The translations under genes and the position numbers were made by a program. Positions 22,296-32,374 of a stretch of 64,000 bases of DNA are shown here, piece by piece. Under the pieces are notes generated by a model. The model was not told where the DNA came from and did not search any database. It saw nothing but the letters and a program-made list of their open reading frames with translations. Location: NCBI RefSeq assembly GCF_921293095.1, contig NC_060259.1, forward strand, positions 76,194,120 to 76,258,119. The letters run 5' to 3'. This stretch comes from Ischnura elegans (Eukaryota; Arthropoda; Insecta; Odonata; Coenagrionidae). The first letter of the stretch is position 1, and every line of letters begins with the position of its first letter.

Positions 22296-22303
22296 GGCCA
22301 GGC

Positions 22304-22474
22304 CAACAAACATTCTGAGGAATGACAAAATAGAGGCCAAACTTCAGCACTTCCATAGATGATGTTATTATTCCATTGTTTTAGAGTATATTCATTGAGG
22401 CATTTATGTATAAGAATACTGTTTTTATTCATGGCGCCAAGGGTGAACCCAGGATCAAAACTAGGGGGGTGGGG
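22304..22474. other. Unassigned spacer with a G-rich repeat edge
   Basis: The right part (GGGTGAACCCAGGATC, then a G-run) looks like the left end of another small element whose partner may be GGGTATGCCCATGG near 22884. The assignment is weak. Confidence 0.3.
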
Positions 22475-22686
22475 GGTCATAAAAAAAACACATAATTTCC
22501 CATGAATAGCAACGCAGAATATAAAAATACTGGAGAAGAATCTCTAATATATTCATCGGGTTATGAGATCATAAATTAAAATTCATAAATATTAGATTGT
22601 GCGGACCTTGAATAATTTCAGTTTCTGTCATGCACACACCCTAGTAGCACCAAAAAGATTATATCTAGATTTAATTCGTATCATAG
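22475..22686. repeat. 212-bp direct repeat, copy 1
   Basis: This is identical by eye to 22972-23183, including an A8 tract. Its last 46 bp (from about CCCTAGTAGCACC) are the same as the left end of the foldback element at 23128-23635, so this copy ends inside that terminus. Confidence 0.9.
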
Positions 22687-22971
22687 CGATGGTTTTTCAA
22701 GTTGTAGGTAAGATTTATGTATGGAAAAGGTGAATGAAATCAACATTTTAAGGAAACTGTAACAGATCTTTATTAGTTTTTAAAATTATTCGCTTGAAAA
22801 AATATTATTTTCATTGGAGACATTTGCGATTTTTGCTTCTGGGGGGGGGGAGGGGGGGGCAACTGCCCCTCACTGGGTATGCCCATGGTACTTTTCTATT
22901 ATGAGAAGAATTAACATCAATTGGTGATAATTTGAGAATTATTAACATTTATGAAATGATGGCGAAACCAT

Positions 22972-23183
22972 GGTCATAAAAAAAACACATAATTTCCCAT
23001 GAATAGCAACGCAGAATATAAAAATACTGGAGAAGAATCTCTAATATATTCATCGGGTTATGAGATCATAAATTAAAATTCATAAATATTAGATTGTGCG
23101 GACCTTGAATAATTTCAGTTTCTGTCATGCACACACCCTAGTAGCACCAAAAAGATTATATCTAGATTTAATTCGTATCATAG
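22972..23183. repeat. 212-bp direct repeat, copy 2
   Basis: It matches copy 1 base for base as far as I can read. Here the sequence continues into the full foldback element, so this copy is the parental context, or the better preserved one. The 285 bp between the copies contains G-run and C-run sequence typical of other small elements in this window. Confidence 0.9.
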
Positions 23184-23635
23184 TATACATTGTATACATA
23201 TTATATCTGCATAAAATACATGCAAATGTCCTCTACCACGCAGATAATATCTAGATATTATACGTATTATATCTGCTGCCATAATACGGATTTTATATAG
23301 ATTAAATACGTATAACTCGTCGTAAATCTGTATATTATACTTATCTGATGATCCCTGGTTCCCAGACAGCACACTTGGTGTAATACACATGTATTACAGT
23401 TGTATTAAATGTGAATTACATGTGATATAGCTGTAATACATGTGTATTACACCAAGTGTGCTGTCTGGGTTAAGCCGTAAGGATATTATTTGTATATTTT
23501 AAAGAGTCTGGTATACATCAAGGACCATGGATCATCAGACATGTATAAAATATGTATAATACAAAGATTTGAAAATCTGTGTACCGATGCATTTCGAAAT
23601 CTTAAAAATATACAGATACAATCCTTTTGGTGCTA
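23128..23635. mobile_element. Foldback element with inverted ends and an inner palindrome
   Basis: The left CCCTAGTAGCACCAAAAAGA pairs with the right end TCCTTTTGGTGCTACGAGGG (inverted, few mismatches). Further inside, CTGATGATCCCTGGT (about 23346-23360) pairs with ACCATGGATCATCAG (about 23525-23539). A third element sits at the centre (23361-23469). The sequence is AT-rich with repeated TATATCTG words and no coding capacity. Confidence 0.7.
23361..23469. mobile_element. Miniature CCCAG foldback, 39-bp perfect inverted ends
   Basis: The arms 23361-23399 and 23431-23469 are perfect reverse complements beginning CCCAGACAGCACACTTGG. A TT lies on each side and may be a 2-bp target duplication. 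The whole element is 109 bp. It shares the first five bases and the possible 2-bp duplication with the 500-bp element at 25102-25601. Confidence 0.85.
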
Positions 23636-23705
23636 CGAGGGCAGTAGCTAAGTTTTTCTATACAATTGGGTTTTAAAGTGCTGCCTACGCCTCACCATCT
23701 TAACA

Positions 23706-23778
23706 GGTGCCGTGGTATAATGGCTAGCATGCAAAGCTGTTGATCTGTGGGTCACTTGTTCAATTCTCCTGTATGTTA
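23706..23778 (+). pseudogene. tRNA-like sequence, degenerate
   Basis: GTGGTATAATGGCTAGCA resembles a pol III A box and D arm, and TTGTTCAATTC resembles a B box/T loop. A T8 tract follows, as a pol III terminator would. The acceptor stem does not pair and no anticodon stem forms, so this is a tRNA pseudogene or a SINE head, not a working tRNA. Confidence 0.5.
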
Positions 23779-24318
23779 TTTTTTTTCTTTTCACCATAAG
23801 GAAAAAGTATGTGTATTATGCTTTGCATTTTCACCAGCCAGTCGCTTGCAGTTGTTTAACTTTTTCGATTTTCGGGTAAATCTGTTATCAGTTGTTCAGC
23901 TCATATAAAGATTCGCTGAATTTCACCGGTAAGCTTTACAGTCATGTTGGATGTTGGGCTGAGCAGAGCAGCATGTGTAATACGCTGTTCTGCCGCCTTA
24001 GATGCTCCAACAGAAGTGACTTATGTTAATCTGAGGATATTGGACAGCATTCCTTACCTATTCTTCCCTAAAATCTTATCCTTGCCTTATATGAGCCCAT
24101 TAGCTTACAATAAGCTACTTATCAATTTTTTCTGTAAGAAAACCATGAGGAACAGATAACTTTCTTACTTTGTGCTATCTGGGTTATGTTCTCCTCAATG
24201 ACTATTTCTTTGAGGTAAACTGGTAACCTTTATGGAAAAAGTGACAAATTTCATTTGAACAGTTCAATTGAATTTCAAGTTGAAAATACAAATTTGATCA
24301 AAAATGGTAAATTTCTAA
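23779..24318. other. Intergenic DNA, nothing recognised
   Basis: No domain was recognised in the 71-codon frame at 23944-24159, and no repeat ends were identified. Confidence 0.4.
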
Positions 24319-24856
24319 AGGCTTTTTACACGGACACATCACGTCCATCTGATATATGGCAGAAGGCAGGGGCGCAGCAAGGAATTAAGGCTAGGGGGGG
24401 TTTTAGGCGCAACTAATACTTTCGGGTGTGGGGTATTGCATACCCACCAGGGTAAGCAGAAGTTGCGGGGGCCCTCCTCCAGAAATATTTGAAGAATAAT
24501 GGTTCAAAATGGCGAGTTTTATGGCTTTCTGAGGGATATTTGATAAATCTTAAAACTATCCTATAATTAATACTGATCCAAATAAGTAAAATGGATTAAA
24601 CTTAAAAATTTCTCTGAGCTCTGGGGGGGGAGGGGTTTTATCCCCCAAAACCCCCCCTCGCTGCGTCACTGTCAGAAGGCGCAGTCTCAATTGAGTCATG
24701 TAAAGCGGTGAATTGCTAGAATGCATGTCAGAGTTAATGTATGGGAGATGGCAAAATAGCCCTTGCTCTAATTCAGAGTTTGCATTCTCGCAATTTCAAA
24801 AATGTTTTCATTGCTAACCTGTGCAATGACTTGGCCCCTGTAAAATGGCCGTAAGG
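24319..24856. mobile_element. TTAGGCC-type MITE, copy 3, split by a hAT MITE
   Basis: The left end is AAAGGCTTTTTACACGG and the right end CCCCTGTAAAATGGCCGTAAGG. The body right of the insertion (GTAAAGCGGTGAATTGCT, GCATTCTCGCAATTTC) matches the copies at 11515-11752 and about 15355-15597. The hAT element at 24367-24671 interrupts it, so this copy is older than that insertion. Confidence 0.65.
24367..24671. mobile_element. hAT-type MITE, 305 bp, nested
   Basis: The termini are CAGGGGCGCAGC and GCTGCGTCACTG. The flanks GCAGAAGG (24359-24366) and TCAGAAGG (24672-24679) agree at 7 of 8 positions. Its interior is clearly the same family as 6423-6729 (shared GGCTTTCTGAGGGATATTT and ATGGATTAAACTTAAAAATT). 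Confidence 0.9.
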
Positions 24857-25101
24857 TAGGATATACATGAAATAAAAATTTCATGAATTCCAACTACAAT
24901 AAATAAATAATTTATGTAAAAAGGAATTACAGTTGAAGTCTCTTTTGAAGTAGTGCCATATGAACTTTAATAGTGCTTTTCCACATCTTCCATCGGTTGG
25001 AATGATATGGAATAGTTATTGAAATGCTGTGAAATTTTGCCCTGATTATCAGAACAACAACTATAGCAGAACCTCATCTTTCATTAGGTCTAGCAATCTT
25101 G
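24857..25101. other. Unassigned spacer
   Basis: AT-rich, with no gene or repeat recognised. Confidence 0.4.
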
Positions 25102-25601
25102 CCCAGTGAGAAATGGGTGGTGGAATCCACGTGGAACCCACGTGGAATCCACGTTGAGTGGTGGATATTTGGTGGTGGTGGATATTGAGTGGTTGGACCC
25201 ACGTGGAATCCACGTTGATTTCAAGTGGATTTGTGGTGATTATCATAAAATGTTAAACAGAATTTCTAATTTGTGGAACTTAACTCTCTGGTGACATTGC
25301 GTCATTTATCATCCTGAAACCACGCTAGTTATGTGAAAATGTATCGCACATTCAATTTTTATATAATTCGTGGAAAGGCAGCCATGAGAGCACATGAAAA
25401 ATCGTAGACACATATATGGAAGGTTTAGATATAGAGTGGTTGAGGTTTTAATGGTTTTAGGACAGCGCCTACTGCTGTTTTAATTTTTCCACCAAATTTC
25501 CACGTGGGTTCCACGTTGATTCCATGACCAAAAACACGTGGTATCCACGTTACATTTCCACGTGGGTTCCACGTGGATTCCACCACCCATTTCTCACTGG
25601 G
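25102..25601. mobile_element. CCCAG-type DNA element, 500 bp, 46-bp perfect inverted ends
   Basis: The arms 25102-25147 and 25556-25601 are perfect reverse complements starting CCCAGTGAGAAATGGG. Subterminal regions are packed with CCACGTGGAA, CCACGTTGA and similar words, many containing the palindrome CACGTG. A TG on each side may be a 2-bp target duplication. Open frames inside are by-products of the repeats. No transposase was seen. Confidence 0.85.
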
Positions 25602-26430
25602 TGAACAGTCATTGTAAAGCAGAATCTTTGCCATGATAAACAGAGCCACTAAACTAGAACCACAACTTTCACTATTTCCAGCAATGTTCATTATATTCAA
25701 TTGAATATATAGATATTTAATTTCATATGATGGATTGCAATTCAATATTGGGAAATTCAATGGAAACTTTTAATTGAATCGGCTGATTTTTACATTAGGG
25801 TGAGGACTCAGTAAATTTTAATATGAAATATAATTGGAAATATGTCAAAACCCTGTCTGGTTCAGACCAATTATTTTAAACACCATGGGGATATTTAGTC
25901 AACCGACCCTAAGTAATTTGCTAAACTATTTGCTGACTACTTTTCCCAAGTCTACACTACCCACAATAACTTAATGATACATGGTCAAGATGGCTGCTAG
26001 CGAGAGGAAGCTCATATCTCATGCTCCTCTGATGTTTACTTTCTCTGTGGTTTGTTTTCTAGTCCCAGTGAATTTAACCCTCCGTGTTTGTGCAATTTCA
26101 CCATGTGCATCCCTCATGTTATTTGAGCTCCTGGCTCTCCCTGAAGGGTTCAGTGAAAGAAATTTCTTTTTTCCTCGTTCGCATCCTGTGGTCTATCCCT
26201 CACTTACCTCCACTGCTCCACAGCTCAGGTTCCAGCGGCACCCCAGAACCTTAACCACCCAACCATACCCTTGATGTGAAGCCGTTATCTTGAACATCTT
26301 TCTTCTATCAGGTTATTTTTTTTATTTATTTTATTCTCAAACCACCGGATACAGCTCTTATTGGCCATTTTACACCGGGGTGTTCAACAAATGTAACAAG
26401 TAAACGTACACAAACGACCATGCCCTAGAC
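25602..26430. other. Intergenic DNA, nothing recognised
   Basis: A 97-codon open frame at 25981-26274 starts M-V-K-M-A-A-S but has no recognisable domain and no splice support. It could be the 5' part of the LINE that follows, but I cannot show this. Confidence 0.35.
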
Positions 26431-26706
26431 CGGGGAAACCTACCCAGGTGGGACTCGAATCTGGGACTCCTACGCTGATGAACTCTCCAAACTTGATATC
26501 ATGATGCTCACTTAAACATGGCTGAACCCTACCGTTCGTGATGTAGAAATATCCCTCTCAGTCACTCACATCGTATAACACAGTGATAGGTTCTCCAGAG
26601 GGGGTGGAGTGCTTGTCACCATCAACAATAAATATCCTTCTAAACTTCGCATAGACCTAGAGACTGCGAATTCATGTGGGCTGAAGAGTCACTACCCTCT
26701 GATATA

Positions 26707-27399
26707 CAGGGTGTCCCATTTATCTTGACCACCCAAAATAACTTTTTGTCCAGATGGAAATTCAAAAATGTGTCAAGCAACTGTTCATTAGCCGTCAGGG
26801 GGACATTAATCAGCATGATTGTCTTCCTTGTAGCTTTGTTATTTACAAAGATATGTACAGCGGTATGTCTTTTTTAAATGGCACTCTATATTTTTTATTC
26901 GGCAATTCATTTCCTCTCCCAATGACTTATTCAAAAATGTAGAACAGTGGACCATTCACATAAACTCAGTGTTATGAAAAATGAGTGACTCTCTAGCGCT
27001 TAGTGCAGGTACGCGGGTATTGGAACTAATCCACTTGCTGACGTTGACGGTGAACAAATGAAAACATAGTAAAATGCACACCAGTCATAAGAAACTCGTC
27101 CACTTACTGTGGACGAGTTTCTTATGTTTTCATAACGTTGTGTTTATGTTAATGGTCCACTGTGCTACATTTTTGAATATGTCTTTAGGAGAGGAAATGA
27201 ATTACAGAATAAAAAATATAGGGTGCCCTTTAAAAAGACACACCGCTGTTCATATCTTTGTAAATTACAAAGCTACAAGGAAGGCAATCATGCTGATTAA
27301 TGTCCCCCTGACGGCTAATGAACATTTGCTTGACACATTTTTGAATTTCCATCTGGACAAAAAGTTATTTCGGGTGGTCAAGATAAATGGGACGCCCTG
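26707..27399. mobile_element. Long-TIR element (about 330-bp arms), TA target
   Basis: The ends are CAGGGTGTCCCATTTATC and ATAAATGGGACGCCCTG, and the inverted match continues for roughly 330 bp on each side with scattered mismatches. It meets near the palindrome GAAACTCGTCCAC/GTGGACGAGTTTC at 27096-27122. TA flanks both ends (26705-26706 and 27400-27401), as in Tc1/mariner-type insertions. It is inserted in the LINE endonuclease coding region, so it is younger than that LINE. Frames inside mirror each other. Confidence 0.8.
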
Positions 27400-28650
27400 T
27401 AAATTCAAAGCCCTTCAAAATTTGTGTGGGCTGTTTCTATCATCCTCCTGCCGGTGATATTTCCGTTTTAGAAAAATGTCTTGGCTGTAATGAGTGTCAT
27501 TATTCATCCTTTTGGTGACTTTAATCTCTCAATCTTTTGGGAGTCTCCAATGAGTGGGTCTATGTTTGACGCCCATGATGAGTACGTCATCCAAAATTTT
27601 ATCAACGTCCTTTGGTCTATCCCAGTTCTGCAACGAACTTCCTTTTTTCCACCATTCTCGCTGAGGCAATCACCCCCCACGGAAACATTTTTGACTCAGA
27701 CCATGAGTCACTTAAGGTAATTTACAATTTTTCAGGCTGCAGGAATCACGGGGTACTATCCACCCCTCCGAAACTCCGTTGCTTGGTCTAAGGTTTTCTG
27801 GGAAGGCGTAAACCGCTCCGTGCTCTCCTCTTTCACACCCAAAGAAGGAACGGACTTCCTTTATACGATCATTGAGAATGCTGTTAAGGATTTTGTCCCT
27901 AATGTGAAATCCAGAACTAAGATATTCCTCTCTTGGTTTAAAGCTGACAACCTGCACGCTGTTAGAAACAAAAATCAAGCATGGCACATCTACAACACCA
28001 CTCCACATGAACACACTTGTCACTCTTACACAGAGCTTTGTTATTTCTCATAAACCCTCATCTGAAATATCCAGAAGGAATATGCACATGCAAGTGTGTG
28101 TGCTAATCTATTAACATCACCCCAAAAACATTCTGGTCTGTTGTGAATCGTCGACGCAATTATTCCCGAATTGGAAAAATGGCAAATTTTATGAAAACAA
28201 TAATGCTGAGGGCTCCCATGGACCAAACTCATTAGCTAAATTCTATTCAGACTTTTTATTACCTGCATCCAATCTCCCTTCTATCCAAGACCACTCTCTC
28301 ACATCTAGGTGTACACTCTGTCTATCCTGCATTGAAACTAATCCACAGGAGATATTTCACTTTATTTAAAAAATACCTCTCTACCAGATCCTCATGGCAT
28401 CAATCCTATCTTTGTGCATAAATGCTCCTCTTCTCTCATGATTGCTTTGAGTCTCCAGTTGAATTGCTGATTCACACTCTGCATCTTTCCGTACCAATGT
28501 AAAATGGCAAACATTATTCCTATTCATTAAACGAGTATTTAATGAGAAGTTGGTAACTATATATCACCCGATTTCATTGCTATCAATCCTTCTTATGTCG
28601 CTGAGAGGATTATCCTCAACAAATTATGCTACTTTTCATCCCCTACCATA

Positions 28651-29837
28651 TCGAATACTCAACATGGTTTCCTTCCTAATCATTCTTGTCTGAGTAACCT
28701 AGCTGTCTTCCATCACCATGCTGTTAACTCAATAGCAAAAAAATACTCAACTCAATGCCATATTTCTTGAGAGCATTCAACTCTCTCGACCTTACCTTCC
28801 TCTTTCTTGCAGTTTTCTTGATCTCATCAATAAAATCTCTGATTTGGAATTCAATAGCTTATACTCTCTGGCACCTCTGCTCACTGTCCCCCGTAACTTC
28901 TGGTGTTCCTTAAGATAGTGCCTTGGGGGCATATTTATTTAGCCTCTTCATTAATGACCTGGCCACACTTTTGCCTCCCTCCCAAGCTTATGCTTTATGT
29001 GGATGACTCTTAAATAGAAATTGTATGACGAATGGCTCTAAAAGCCGTAATGTATTCCACTTTTCCGTTTTCCACCGACCTGGTTTATACTATATTGGTT
29101 TACAAGTGCAATGCGTCACAGCTACTTCATACTACGATGAAATCATAATTCATTAGTCACAGAATATTGCTCTCCCATGTGGTCCATTGCAGTCCCTTCC
29201 AATCTCTCCTCTCTTAACAGTACAGCTAGCTTCTTCACCAGAATTGTAAAATACTTCCACTTCCATAAAATGCCTGCTAGTATGATCCTATCTTCTCTGT
29301 CAATCTCCAATCTCTGCCATCAAAGAATTAAAACAGTTTTAAAATTAACCACCAGTTGTATCACCAAGACTGGTGATACATCTGAAATTAGTAATTACTG
29401 GACTGTGGTAACCCTTTCCTGTGTACCTAAAATTATGGAGAAAATTCTGGTTTGTGAAATTACTCCTCATTTTTAACATATTGTAGCTCACAGCAACATG
29501 GTCGATGTACCTCAATCTTAATCTATCGGTGTTGCAAGATTTTATAATTAGTGCTTTGAAGTCTAATTATCAAACTAATGAAATATACGCTGACTTCAGT
29601 AAGGCCTTCGATGGTCAACCATGAGTTACTTTTATCCGCATTGAATTCATATGTGGTATTCATGCCAAGCTTATAAGTTGGTTTGAGAGCTATAGCTGTG
29701 GTACCCAAAATGAAGATCTCTGATTATCCATATTAATCATGATTTCTCATTCCGAATTAGAATACTCTTTTGCTAACTGGTCACCTTATTATAATATTGT
29801 CTCAAACTGGCTTGAATGTTTCCTAAATAAATTTCTC
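28651..29837. repeat. 1187-bp direct duplication, copy 1
   Basis: This is identical by eye to 30242-31428 at a constant offset of 1591 bp; open frames in both copies translate identically. It comprises the RT portion of the jockey-like relic. Because the LINE itself is badly decayed yet the copies match, the duplication must be much younger than the LINE, or it is an assembly artefact. Confidence 0.9.
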
Positions 29838-30241
29838 AACCTAGGAATTTCTAAATAAGTTTATCAACCTAGGAACAAGGTCTTGGAACGCATCTAGTTC
29901 ATATATCGGACTTGATGTATTCGGGAAGATATCAACCCACGATTGCGTCATGCCACATTCTTCTGTTGAAAAACTGAAACGAATTTTCCTGTTTATATAT
30001 ATTTCCACGTAATTTAATCGCATTTATAATTTACCTTTTGTATTTCCGGTAATTCCTAAAAGAAACGTTCCTACAAACTTCGTTATTACTAACGTCCAGT
30101 TTTTCGGTCCCGTGAACTTTGTAATAACGAGAGTCTACTGTAATATGAGAGTGGCGCAATAAATTCACCTTCCCATTAGCTGTTCACAATTAAAAAAAAC
30201 AAAAGCACCCAAGGAATGCAGGCCATGAAGAGTTAGAATAC
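29838..30241. repeat. Spacer copied from a nested pogo junction
   Basis: The part 29862-30238 matches 37749-38125 with about a 1-2% difference. That source region runs from inside the nested element, across its right end (GAGAGTCTACTG, TA) into the host pogo element. The spacer therefore derives from an already nested copy. Confidence 0.85.
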
Positions 30242-31428
30242 TCGAATACTCAACATGGTTTCCTTCCTAATCATTCTTGTCTGAGTAACCTAGCTGTCTT
30301 CCATCACCATGCTGTTAACTCAATAGCAAAAAAATACTCAACTCAATGCCATATTTCTTGAGAGCATTCAACTCTCTCGACCTTACCTTCCTCTTTCTTG
30401 CAGTTTTCTTGATCTCATCAATAAAATCTCTGATTTGGAATTCAATAGCTTATACTCTCTGGCACCTCTGCTCACTGTCCCCCGTAACTTCTGGTGTTCC
30501 TTAAGATAGTGCCTTGGGGGCATATTTATTTAGCCTCTTCATTAATGACCTGGCCACACTTTTGCCTCCCTCCCAAGCTTATGCTTTATGTGGATGACTC
30601 TTAAATAGAAATTGTATGACGAATGGCTCTAAAAGCCGTAATGTATTCCACTTTTCCGTTTTCCACCGACCTGGTTTATACTATATTGGTTTACAAGTGC
30701 AATGCGTCACAGCTACTTCATACTACGATGAAATCATAATTCATTAGTCACAGAATATTGCTCTCCCATGTGGTCCATTGCAGTCCCTTCCAATCTCTCC
30801 TCTCTTAACAGTACAGCTAGCTTCTTCACCAGAATTGTAAAATACTTCCACTTCCATAAAATGCCTGCTAGTATGATCCTATCTTCTCTGTCAATCTCCA
30901 ATCTCTGCCATCAAAGAATTAAAACAGTTTTAAAATTAACCACCAGTTGTATCACCAAGACTGGTGATACATCTGAAATTAGTAATTACTGGACTGTGGT
31001 AACCCTTTCCTGTGTACCTAAAATTATGGAGAAAATTCTGGTTTGTGAAATTACTCCTCATTTTTAACATATTGTAGCTCACAGCAACATGGTCGATGTA
31101 CCTCAATCTTAATCTATCGGTGTTGCAAGATTTTATAATTAGTGCTTTGAAGTCTAATTATCAAACTAATGAAATATACGCTGACTTCAGTAAGGCCTTC
31201 GATGGTCAACCATGAGTTACTTTTATCCGCATTGAATTCATATGTGGTATTCATGCCAAGCTTATAAGTTGGTTTGAGAGCTATAGCTGTGGTACCCAAA
31301 ATGAAGATCTCTGATTATCCATATTAATCATGATTTCTCATTCCGAATTAGAATACTCTTTTGCTAACTGGTCACCTTATTATAATATTGTCTCAAACTG
31401 GCTTGAATGTTTCCTAAATAAATTTCTC
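30242..31428. repeat. 1187-bp direct duplication, copy 2
   Basis: See copy 1 at 28651-29837. The flanks differ: copy 1 continues into AACCTAGGAA, copy 2 into TTGTTTATTT. It carries the same broken RT frames, including the Y-A-D-F-S-K-A-F-D stretch at about 31170-31202. Confidence 0.9.
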
Positions 31429-32374
31429 TTGTTTATTTATTACAAATTAGGAATCTGTCTGATTACAACTCGTCACATCATCTGTACTTTTTACATTTAA
31501 AATAAATTTAAATATTTTAATTAATACTTTTTTTGTGTGTGCCTGCATGTATTATACGTCAATCGTGCAATTTGCATAGAATAAGCTTAAAGGGTTTAGG
31601 TTGTCATGCGTAGGTACCTACCTATCTGTCAGTTTCTACTATCTAGGGAAGTTCTGTGTAAGACTGGATTAACATGGTAAATGGATTAACCATAATAAAA
31701 AAATAATAATGCATTTTGTCCAATCGTTACCGACAGGGTGAACTTGCGCAAATATAATGATCAATTACTTGCTTAAATTTATAGTAATTTCTTAATTTTT
31801 AATGGTTACCATGGGAAAAAGTCGCAAAATAGGAGAGAGGCTGATATCATTAAGTTTATTCTCTCCAAGTCCATTGGTAAGACGTGAATTATTACCAAGA
31901 TAAAGAAAAAAATTGAGATAACATAGTAACAGAAATTTTATTTCAAATCGTACGCTTAATTAATGACGCAACCCTTACCCCCCCTCCAATTTCGCACTGT
32001 GTCCCCCTCTTTATTCAACCAAGAAAGTTCTCGATGCGCAACTGGTTTGGGAATCAACTTGACCACCGCCGTCGTTTTTCAACATGGCGTACAGTCATTG
32101 AGTGGATGTGGAAATGCTGTATGAGGTCAGCAGGTAAAGTTTATGGAAAGCTGCGATGTTGTTTTTGCAAAAAATACCGTGTTTTGGCAATGACAAAACT
32201 TAGCCATTGGTATTACAGTGATTTATTGGGAATTGGTGGTTGTACATAGCAGTGTTCATATTTTATTTCAAACGTCGTTGTTCATGGTTTCTTTAATTTT
32301 TGAAGCCATTTTTCGCCCTTGAAATCATAGTGTTATAATTGTCATTTGAATTTAGTCTTGTGTGTTATTTTCAG
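31429..32374 (+). other. HUWE1: Region upstream of HUWE1; possible 5' non-coding exon
   Basis: There is no gene in 31429-31990. A candidate first exon ends at 32133, where GTCAGCAG is followed by the donor GTAAAG, and could splice to 32375 (acceptor ATTTTCAG). The HUWE1 promoter should lie near 31900-32130, but I see no decisive core element. The first-exon suggestion is a guess from splice signals alone. Confidence 0.3.

Larger units (their letters stand above)
26431..29837 (+). pseudogene. Jockey-like LINE ORF2 relic (endonuclease to reverse transcriptase)
   Basis: Read across many stops and frameshifts, the order is colinear with a jockey-type ORF2. The endonuclease piece comes first (T-W-L-N-P, S-R-G-G-G-V-L-V, 26490-26650), then G-D-F-N-L-S (27510). 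The linker to reverse transcriptase has V-R-N-K-N-Q-A-W-H-I-Y and F-W-S-V-V-N-R-R (27900-28160). The RT has S-N-Y-like positions and Y-A-D-F-S-K-A-F-D (about 29580-29612). A 693-bp element splits the endonuclease at 26707-27399. The order of RT blocks near 28650-29600 looks scrambled, so parts may be rearranged. Non-functional. Confidence 0.7.

Noticed and set aside
25106..25294. Open frames with repeated W-N-P-R-G and H-V-E-S words
   Set aside because: They come from the CCACGTGG-type subterminal repeats of the 25102-25601 element and appear on both strands.
27074..27457. A 127-codon coding gene on the + strand
   Set aside because: It lies in the right arm of the long-TIR element and runs on into the LINE relic. 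Its frame mirrors the left arm on the opposite strand and has no domain.
31900..32133. A 71-codon frame (32034-32249) as an upstream gene
   Set aside because: It crosses the proposed donor at 32134 and has no recognisable domain. The region is more likely HUWE1 promoter and 5' UTR.
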